A stretch of 24,597 bases of DNA from Candidatus Methanoplasma sp. (GTDB lineage: Archaea > Thermoplasmatota > Thermoplasmata > Methanomassiliicoccales > Methanomethylophilaceae). A program made the translations under genes and the position numbers. Below are positions 15,466 through 21,765 of this stretch, piece after piece. Position 1 is the stretch's first letter. Every line of letters starts with the position of its first letter. Below the pieces are notes generated by a model. It was not told where the DNA came from and ran no database searches. It was given only the letters and a program-made list of their open reading frames with translations. The DNA lies in the NCBI GenBank assembly GCA_031288985.1, contig JAITQH010000005.1, forward strand, positions 1 through 24,597, given 5' to 3'.

Positions 15466-16428
15466 ATGAAAGTATATGACGCCTATAAACTGGCGATAGA
15501 GACAGGCATCAAATTCGACCCCCGTCCGAAGGAGGAGGTCAGGATCGCCCTCGACAACGCCAAAGAATCCTATGAGAAGCTTCCCGGCGACGAGAAGGAG
15601 TTCTTCGACATGGAGAGGCTGTGGAACCCTTACGCCGACTCCAGGCTTTCCTGGGGAGAGGAGTTGGCAAAGAAGACAGCCGTCAAGAGGCTCATGTGGG
15701 GCATCGACATCGGAACGGGGGAGATACTCCTCGCCGACCGTCTGAAGGAGAAGGGGCAGGAGATATCGGCCGTCGTTGCACACCACCCCGTAGGCGTTTC
15801 CAAAACCCCGTTCCCCGAGGTCATGTGGATGCAGACCGATATGTTCCATGACGTAGGGATACCGATAAATGTGACCGAGGCGCTGATAAAAGGAAGGATG
15901 GAGGAAGTGTCGCGGAACGTTCTGGGATCCAACTACAACCAATCCGTCGATGCCGCAAGGCTTCTGGGCGTTCTTATGTTCAACATACACTCGCCGGCGG
16001 ACAACATGGTGCAGGATTACCTGGAGAAACTGTTCGACGCCGAGAGTCCGAAGTACCTTGAGGACATCGTCCGCATCCTGATGACGGAGCCGGAGTTCCG
16101 CCAGGCGGCAAAATACAACGATCCCCCGAAGATAATCGTCGGCGGGAAGAAGAACCGCTGCGGGAAGATCATTGCAAAGATGACCGGAGGGACGTCCGGC
16201 CCGAAGGAGATGTACGAGAAGCTGGCGCAGGTCGGCGTGGGAACCGTGGTGGGCATGCATTTCCCCGAGAACCACATCGAAGAAGCCAAGAAGTACGGCA
16301 TAAACATGGTGATCTCCGGACACATGGCCTCCGACTCCCTGGGCATAAACAGAATATGCGACGTGTGGGAGAAAAAGGGAATAGAGACGTTCGGGTGTTC
16401 CGGGTTCACGCGGTTCAGCAGGAACTGA
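15466..16428 (+). CDS. NIF3-like (NGG1-interacting factor 3 family) metal-binding protein
   Basis: A 320-residue protein of the widespread NIF3/YbgI family, whose members form toroids with a dinuclear metal site and have no settled biochemical role. Candidate metal ligands are His106-His107 in VVAHHPVG, His175 and Asp179 in NIHSPADN, and His286 with Asp290 in ISGHMASD. The N-terminal 70 residues (MKVYDAYKLAIETGI onward) and the central section make it longer than the roughly 250-residue bacterial form. The frame is open upstream to 15190, but the ATG at 15466 is about 28 bp after a TATA box and gives a sensible N-terminus. Two bases separate its stop from the cdc6 ATG, so the two are co-translated from one mRNA. 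Confidence 0.8.
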   Translation: MKVYDAYKLAIETGIKFDPRPKEEVRIALDNAKESYEKLPGDEKEFFDMERLWNPYADSRLSWGEELAKKTAVKRLMWGIDIGTGEILLADRLKEKGQEISAVVAHHPVGVSKTPFPEVMWMQTDMFHDVGIPINVTEALIKGRMEEVSRNVLGSNYNQSVDAARLLGVLMFNIHSPADNMVQDYLEKLFDAESPKYLEDIVRILMTEPEFRQAAKYNDPPKIIVGGKKNRCGKIIAKMTGGTSGPKEMYEKLAQVGVGTVVGMHFPENHIEEAKKYGINMVISGHMASDSLGINRICDVWEKKGIETFGCSGFTRFSRN

Positions 16429-16430
16429 AC

Positions 16431-17615
16431 ATGTTCGAGAGATCCTCGACGATAATCAGGGACGGCGGCAAGCTGTCCTTCGAATACGTGCCGAAGAAGT
16501 TGGTCCACCGCGAGGAGCAGATGCGCCGCCTGGAGACTCTGTTCCGCCCTCTGGCGGAGGAGGGTCGGCCATGCTCGGCGTTCCTGGCGGGCAGCGTGGG
16601 CACCGGCAAGACGGTCACCGCAAGACGCTTCTGCGAGGACATGAGGGATCACTGCGCCTCCAAAGGAAAGGCCGTCGAGTCAATACACATAAACTGCAGG
16701 ATAAAGAACACGGAGCACAGCATAATACACCATATACTGAGGCACTACGATCAGGGGCATCCCGACCGCGGATTCTCGGCGGCGGATATGCTGCGGGCGC
16801 TCCGTCTGAAGATAGAGTCGTCGTCCCGCCCCCTTGTGGTGGTGCTGGACGAAGTCGATGTCCTGCTGAAGAACAGCAACAGGGACATAATATATCAGCT
16901 GTCGAGATTCAACGAGGACATGAGGCCGCCCGCCTCGGTGTCCCTCATAATGATATCGCAGTACTCCATGGCAGACAAGATAGACGAGGCCAGCGCATCC
17001 AGTTTCAAACGCGCCAACACCGTCAAATTCGACCGCTACACCAGAGACGAGCTGAGAGACATAATAGAAGCAAGAGCGGAAGAGGCCTTGGTGTCCGAAG
17101 CGATGAGTCCCGACGTCATGGATCTTCTGGCAGACATAGCCAGAGAGTTCGGGGACGCCAGGCTTGCGATAGAGCTGATCGAGAAGGCGGCCGCGATCGC
17201 AGAGGAGGGGGACGCGGGCCGCATAACGGCGGATGACGCAAGATCCGCCAACGCGATGATCTACAGCAACGTCTCCGAGAGCAAGCTCATCGATCTCGAC
17301 ATGAAGAGAAGGCTCGCTTTGCTTGCGATAGCCCGGGCGATGAAGAAGGATTCCGCCGTCAGCATCACCGCCGCCGAAAGGACCTACGCCGTAGTATGCG
17401 AGGAATACGATCAGGCGGCAAGGAAGCACACGCAGTTTTGGACATATGTTCAGGACATGGAAAAAATGGGCCTGTTGGAGACCACGGTCAGGAACGAGGC
17501 GGAGGGCGGGCGCGTGACGTACATCTCCATGCAGGACATACCTCCCAAAGAGCTTGCCAGAAAGCTCGAGAGCATACTCGACGACCCCGCGTCCTCCGAC
17601 GAGTGCAGGTACTGA
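16431..17615 (+). CDS. cdc6: Orc1/Cdc6-type replication initiator ATPase
   Basis: A 394-residue AAA+ protein. Walker A is GSVGTGKT (54-61) with Lys60 and Walker B is LVVVLDEVD with Asp140-Glu141; a sensor-1-like strand SLIMISQ and a sensor-2/lid region follow. The C-terminal part (about 300-394) fits a winged-helix DNA-binding domain. The N-terminus, with YVPKKLVHREEQMRRL, is typical of archaeal Orc1/Cdc6. The ATG at 16431 has Shine-Dalgarno-like GGAACTGA upstream; a longer frame from 16356 is overlap with NIF3. It sits between NIF3 and a tRNA thiolase in one operon, an unusual home for an initiator. Whether it fires an origin or is an accessory paralogue is not clear from the sequence. Confidence 0.92.
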   Translation: MFERSSTIIRDGGKLSFEYVPKKLVHREEQMRRLETLFRPLAEEGRPCSAFLAGSVGTGKTVTARRFCEDMRDHCASKGKAVESIHINCRIKNTEHSIIHHILRHYDQGHPDRGFSAADMLRALRLKIESSSRPLVVVLDEVDVLLKNSNRDIIYQLSRFNEDMRPPASVSLIMISQYSMADKIDEASASSFKRANTVKFDRYTRDELRDIIEARAEEALVSEAMSPDVMDLLADIAREFGDARLAIELIEKAAAIAEEGDAGRITADDARSANAMIYSNVSESKLIDLDMKRRLALLAIARAMKKDSAVSITAAERTYAVVCEEYDQAARKHTQFWTYVQDMEKMGLLETTVRNEAEGGRVTYISMQDIPPKELARKLESILDDPASSDECRY

Positions 17616-17616
17616 A

Positions 17617-18531
17617 ATGAGATGCGACTTCTGCGCCAAGGACGCGGTCACGCTCATCAGATACAACGGATCGCACCTCTGCTCCGACCACTTCCGCAAG
17701 TATTTCGAGAAGAGAGTGAAGCGCGAGATACGCAAGCAGATCGATCTGAGGCCGGGCGACAAGATCGCTGTGGCGGTGTCCGGAGGAAAGGACAGCATGG
17801 TCACCCTGCACTTGCTGCATTCCGTCTTCGGAAGCAGGAAGGATCTGGAGATGCATGCAATATCCATCGATGAAGGGATCGAGGGGTATCGTCCTCCCAG
17901 CCTCGACATCGTCAGGGAATACTGCCTGGAAAAAGGCATTCCGTACCACCGAAGAGGATTCGACGAACTCGGCGTGAGCATGGATGCGGCGGCCCCCGTA
18001 TGCGGGGACAACAGTCCATGCACATACTGCGGCGTGTTCAGGAGGAGGCTCATGAACGACGAGGCCCGCAGGATCGGGGCGAGGCTCATCGCCACAGGCC
18101 ACAATCTGGACGACATGGCGCAGTCGGTCCTCATGAACTTCGTCCGCGGGGACGTGGACAGGCTTGCGCGTCTCGGCCCTCATACGAAAGTGCAGCCCGG
18201 ACTCGTTCCCAGATTCCATCCTCTCCGGCTGATCCCCGAGAAGGAATCCCTCTTGTACGCCATGGTTTCGGGCATACCGTATTGGGACGGGGAGTGTCCG
18301 TACTATCGGGAGGCCCTGCGCAACCAGTACAGGAAGGTCATCGGCGAATTGGAGAACGCTTCCCCCGGTGCAAAGTTCGGCATAATGTCGTCTTACGACA
18401 CGTTGCGCCCTCTGCTCTCCGATGGCGGCAAGGAACTCCGCATATGCGAATGCGGCGAACCGACGCTGGGCGCCAAATGCAAATCCTGCGAACTGCTCGG
18501 CGTGCTGACCGAAAGGATCAAATGTCCCTGA
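17617..18531 (+). CDS. tRNA 2-thiolation protein, TtuA/Ncs6 family
   Basis: A 304-residue PP-loop ATPase that activates a tRNA uridine or ribothymidine for 2-thiolation. It has an N-terminal zinc knuckle (Cys3, Cys6, Cys22, His25), the PP-loop SGGKDS (55-60), and a central PCTYC (Cys135, Cys138) with Cys227 that in TtuA-type enzymes holds a 4Fe-4S cluster. TGHNLDDMAQ (160-169) and a C-terminal zinc ribbon (Cys277, 279, 288, 291) complete the pattern. The sulfur donor is usually a ubiquitin-like protein, not seen here. Its ATG begins one base after the cdc6 stop. The last 14 bases overlap the end of the convergent radical SAM gene. Whether it modifies U34 or T54 cannot be decided from sequence alone. 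Confidence 0.9.
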   Translation: MRCDFCAKDAVTLIRYNGSHLCSDHFRKYFEKRVKREIRKQIDLRPGDKIAVAVSGGKDSMVTLHLLHSVFGSRKDLEMHAISIDEGIEGYRPPSLDIVREYCLEKGIPYHRRGFDELGVSMDAAAPVCGDNSPCTYCGVFRRRLMNDEARRIGARLIATGHNLDDMAQSVLMNFVRGDVDRLARLGPHTKVQPGLVPRFHPLRLIPEKESLLYAMVSGIPYWDGECPYYREALRNQYRKVIGELENASPGAKFGIMSSYDTLRPLLSDGGKELRICECGEPTLGAKCKSCELLGVLTERIKCP

Positions 18532-19549
18532 ACGGGACAAGGTCGCAGCAGGTGCATTCGATGCACATGGTGCGGCATCCTCCGGAATCCAGATCGTAGC
18601 GTTCGAGGCAATCTTTCAGCATTCTTGCGGTGGACAGCGCCCGATCCGGGGTGACCTTCGGCACGTCTCCGATGGCGGCCTTAAGACTCTCTCCGTTGTA
18701 AGCGTTGTATCTCAGCGCCCTCAGGGTCGGTATGACGTCCATCCCGCACAGGTCTTCAAGGATCTCCTTCAATTCGGCGTCGGTCTCGCCGAGGCCGAAG
18801 ATTATGTTGGAAGTGACGCGTCCTCTTCCGAATATGTCCACTGCGGAACTCAGAAGCCTGAATATCCCGTCGCGGTCCAGTTCGGGACAGACCTTCCTGA
18901 ATATGGCCTCCGTGGCCGTTTCCAGGTTCATCTTTATCTCGTCGGCTCCCGCTTCCTTCAGGATGCGGATGTGCTCGGCGCAGGATGCGTAGGGTTCCAC
19001 GCCTATCGGCATGTCCGGGAACTCGCTCCTTACGGCGTACACGGCGTCCGCCATCCTCCTCACGGTGTCGTCCACGCTGTCAACGACCCCGCTGGTAAGC
19101 GATACGGAACCCACTGTCTTGGAAACCATGGCATCCTTCACCATGCCGACTATGCCCTCCGGCGTCAGACCTTTGGTCGCGTTGCGGTCCAGCCTCGGCG
19201 AGGCGCAGAACGCGCAGTTGTACATGCATCTCTGATCCAGATTGAAAAATGCCTGTTCGGGGCAGTGGTACACCACGGGCTTTATGTCCACGCCGTTCAG
19301 GAACGGCTCCCCGTTCCGGGTCAGCGACAGGACGCCGCCTTCATCGTGCAGTTCGAACTCGCCGGAATCATACGACACGCCCTTCTTCACCCGGTACTTG
19401 CCGAAAGCGAAGACTGCCGATGAAGATCCCGCGCCGGGTCCGGCGGTGGATCTGGAAAGACGGTACGGCATGACGAATCCCTTTGGGAGCCTGATCCCTC
19501 CGCCAAGGCTCAGTTCGGCTTTTTTCCTGAGATTTACATCTTCTTCCAT
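18518..19549 (-). CDS. Radical SAM protein, biotin-synthase-related, with a C-terminal cysteine cluster
   Basis: A 343-residue radical SAM enzyme. The SAM-cleaving cluster motif is CMYNCAFC (Cys108, 112, 115), preceded by about 100 residues (GGGIRLPKGFVMPYRLSRS and a beta-rich part) and followed by a TIM-barrel half with SLTSGVVDSVDD, GVEPYAS, KMNLETATE and IIFGLGETDAE. The last 21 residues hold five cysteines, C-x3-C-x2-C-x-CC (325, 329, 332, 334, 335), which could bind a second Fe-S cluster or metal. I place it near the archaeal biotin-synthase-related group (COG2516) from overall look, with moderate certainty; substrate unknown. The ATG lies inside the end of cysS (16-bp overlap), with GGTG as a weak ribosome site, so it is coupled to cysS. 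Confidence 0.8.
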   Translation of the reverse strand: MEEDVNLRKKAELSLGGGIRLPKGFVMPYRLSRSTAGPGAGSSSAVFAFGKYRVKKGVSYDSGEFELHDEGGVLSLTRNGEPFLNGVDIKPVVYHCPEQAFFNLDQRCMYNCAFCASPRLDRNATKGLTPEGIVGMVKDAMVSKTVGSVSLTSGVVDSVDDTVRRMADAVYAVRSEFPDMPIGVEPYASCAEHIRILKEAGADEIKMNLETATEAIFRKVCPELDRDGIFRLLSSAVDIFGRGRVTSNIIFGLGETDAELKEILEDLCGMDVIPTLRALRYNAYNGESLKAAIGDVPKVTPDRALSTARMLKDCLERYDLDSGGCRTMCIECTCCDLVPFRDI

Positions 19550-20934
19550 TTGACACCATCCGCAGCGTCTTCGAGGTTAATGCCCGAATCTTTCAATTTA
19601 CCTCTTATCATATCTGCAAGGTCGTAATGCTTTCTTGCTCTAAGTTCTTTGCGCAGCTCTATGAGTATGTTCATAACTGCGTCCATATCGGAATCGTTCT
19701 TCTCTGTCGAAGGCAGTATGCCCAGGATGCGGTCCAGGTCTGCCAAGAGAGCGGCGGCGTTCTTCGCCCCGGACGCCGACAGCTTCCTTTCGCCCATGAG
19801 GCGGTTGGTGTTTCGGACCGTCTGCATGAGGGCGTCAATGGCGGCGCTGGTGTTGAAGTCATCGTCCATGGCCTCCAGGAACGATCTCTTTGCATCCTCG
19901 ATGACGCCAACGGCGTCGTCTCCCTCTTTCGGTCCGTTGTTGGAATAGGAGATAAGATCGGAGTAATTGTTCCAAAGCCTCCTCAGGGCGGTCTTTGCCT
20001 CGTTGAGGGCGTCCTCGCCGTACGCCAGCGGGCTGCTGTAATGCGTGCTCAGGAAGTAGAAGCGTATCGTTTGGGGATCGAAGCTCTTGGCGACGTCCTC
20101 CACCTTGAAGAAGTTCCCGAGGGACTTGGACATCTTTTCGTCTTTGACGCGGAGCATCCCGTTGTGCATCCAATAGTTGGCAAGCACATCGCCGGTGACC
20201 GCTTCCGTCTGAAGGATCTCGTTCTCGTGATGCGGGAAGATAAGATCGTTCCCTCCGCCGTGTATGTCTATCTTGTCGCCCATGTGGCGTTTGATCATCG
20301 CGGAGCACTCGATATGCCATCCCGGCCTCCCGCATCCCCACGGCGAGTTCCAGGAGCATTCTCCGGGTTTGGCGGCCTTCCACACGGCAAAGTCCATGGG
20401 ATCCCGTTTCTGCTCGTCGGAGGTTATCCTTCCCGACGACTCCATATCGTCAAGTTTTCTGTTGGACAGGCGGCCGTAGTTCTTCACTTTCCGCACTTCG
20501 AAATAGACGCTGCCGTCCGGGGTCGGATATCCGTATCCGTTCTGTATTATCGTTTGGACCATCCCTATGATGTCGTCTATGCTCTCGCTCGCTTTGGGGT
20601 ACAGGTCTGCGCGGTTTATGCCGAGTTTGGACGCATCCTCAAAGTATTTCTTTATGTATTCGGCGGAGAGCAGGAGAGGATCGACGCCCCGCTCGTTGGC
20701 GCGGTTTATGATCTTGTCGTCAACGTCGGTGAAGTTGGTGACGTGGGAGACCTCATATCCGGAATAGCGAAGGTACCTCGCCACGGCGTCGAACACGATC
20801 ATGCTGCGTGCGTGCCCCATATGGATGTCGTCGTAGACTGTGACCCCGCACACGTACATCTTCACTTTTCCTTTCTCAATTGGGACGAACTCCTCTTTTT
20901 TGTTGGAGAGGTTGTTCTGTATGAACAGCGTCAT
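19534..20934 (-). CDS. cysS: Cysteinyl-tRNA synthetase
   Basis: A class I aminoacyl-tRNA synthetase of 466 residues that charges tRNA-Cys. It has Cys29 (zinc) in YVCGVTVYDDIHMGHARS with HMGH as the HIGH motif, further zinc ligands in WHIECS and HHENE, and KMSKS before the anticodon-binding helical domain. The frame stays open far upstream (to 21453) inside cysE, but the ATG at 20934 overlaps the cysE stop as ATGA, has GAGGGAT upstream and starts at the family N-terminus MTLFIQNNL. Its presence argues for direct Cys charging, at least in addition to any SepRS/SepCysS route. The cysE-cysS pairing recalls the bacterial gltX-cysE-cysS arrangement. Confidence 0.97.
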   Translation of the reverse strand: MTLFIQNNLSNKKEEFVPIEKGKVKMYVCGVTVYDDIHMGHARSMIVFDAVARYLRYSGYEVSHVTNFTDVDDKIINRANERGVDPLLLSAEYIKKYFEDASKLGINRADLYPKASESIDDIIGMVQTIIQNGYGYPTPDGSVYFEVRKVKNYGRLSNRKLDDMESSGRITSDEQKRDPMDFAVWKAAKPGECSWNSPWGCGRPGWHIECSAMIKRHMGDKIDIHGGGNDLIFPHHENEILQTEAVTGDVLANYWMHNGMLRVKDEKMSKSLGNFFKVEDVAKSFDPQTIRFYFLSTHYSSPLAYGEDALNEAKTALRRLWNNYSDLISYSNNGPKEGDDAVGVIEDAKRSFLEAMDDDFNTSAAIDALMQTVRNTNRLMGERKLSASGAKNAAALLADLDRILGILPSTEKNDSDMDAVMNILIELRKELRARKHYDLADMIRGKLKDSGINLEDAADGVKWKKM

Positions 20935-21656
20935 CGGAATCCCTCTTTCTCCGCAGTGGACTTGGGCGGCACCGAAAGATCCGTCAGCAGATCGACGTCG
21001 CGGCGGGATGCGGACTGAAGCTCCGCGATCGTGCGGCGCAGCTCCTCCATGTCCGATTCCATGCTGACGATCTTGTCTCCGAGATAATCGGGTATGTCGT
21101 TGTGCTTCAGCACGTCCGATCTGACGGGTTCGCCGTTGCGGGCTATGACCTTTCCCGGGATGCCGACGACGGTGCTGTTCGGAGGAACGTCCTTGAGGAC
21201 CACCGAGCCTGCACCGATCCTTACATCGTCGCCGATCACTATGTCGCCCAACACGGTGGCGTTGGCCCCGAAGACGACCCTGTTCCCGATGGTGGGATGC
21301 CTCTTGCCTTTGTTGAACGACACGCCGCCGAGCGTGACGCCCTGATAGATCGTGACGTCGTTCCCGATTATCGAGGTCTCGCCTATGACCACGCCGGTGG
21401 CGTGGTCGATGAAGAACCCTTTCCCCACGGTGGCGCCAGGGTGTATGTCGCATCCTGTCCTGCGGTGTGCGATGAAATTGATCTTTCTGGCCCGATCCTT
21501 CTTTCCCTCAAGCCAGAGTTTGTGGCTCCTCCTGTACATCGCGACCGCGTGCAGGCCGGTGTGATATCTTTTGGCGTCGTTCTCATCAATGATGGCCGGA
21601 TCCCTTTCCATCACCGCCGCAAGGTCATCCGGTTCGATCCACGATTCTATGCGCAT
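20931..21656 (-). CDS. cysE: Serine O-acetyltransferase
   Basis: It makes O-acetylserine from serine and acetyl-CoA, the precursor for cysteine synthase. The 241-residue protein has a short helical N-terminal domain (to about 65) and then a left-handed beta-helix of hexapeptide repeats: TGCDIHPGA, FIDHATGVVIGET with the catalytic-type His, IYQGVTLGG, TIGNRVVFGANATVLG and VVGIPGKV. The tail contains a likely coiled coil (about 200-230). The ATG at 21656 is preferred over an upstream TTG (21668) because GAGGAG lies 4 nt before it. A TATA-like ATATTATTAA (21690-21681) lies close, so a transcript of its own is possible. No cysK is in the window. CysE is patchy in archaea, so transfer from bacteria is plausible but not shown here. 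Confidence 0.95.
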   Translation of the reverse strand: MRIESWIEPDDLAAVMERDPAIIDENDAKRYHTGLHAVAMYRRSHKLWLEGKKDRARKINFIAHRRTGCDIHPGATVGKGFFIDHATGVVIGETSIIGNDVTIYQGVTLGGVSFNKGKRHPTIGNRVVFGANATVLGDIVIGDDVRIGAGSVVLKDVPPNSTVVGIPGKVIARNGEPVRSDVLKHNDIPDYLGDKIVSMESDMEELRRTIAELQSASRRDVDLLTDLSVPPKSTAEKEGFR

Positions 21657-21723
21657 TATGCTCCTCAAAGTACACAGGGTTTAATAATATGTGCATGGGA
21701 CGGCGGAATATCGGCCATCCGAG

Positions 21724-21757
21724 GCGCCCGCATCCCGTTTGGGATCTGCGCGGGCGC
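21724..21757 (-). other. Strong hairpin between the PAPS-reductase-like gene and cysE
   Basis: GCGCCCGC (21724-21731) pairs with GCGGGCGC (21750-21757), and the adjoining ATCCC (21732-21736) with GGGAT (21741-21745). That makes 13 pairs, a 4-nt loop and a single 4-nt bulge. It starts 8 nt after the upstream stop codon on the minus strand. No T-run follows, so it is not a standard archaeal terminator; mRNA 3'-end protection, processing or attenuation are possible. Confidence 0.6.
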
Positions 21758-21765
21758 ATCGGGAG

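Noticed and set aside
20935..21453. N-terminal extension of cysS by 173 residues
   Set aside because: It reads through cysE in another frame and is Arg/His-rich; the ATGA junction marks the real start.
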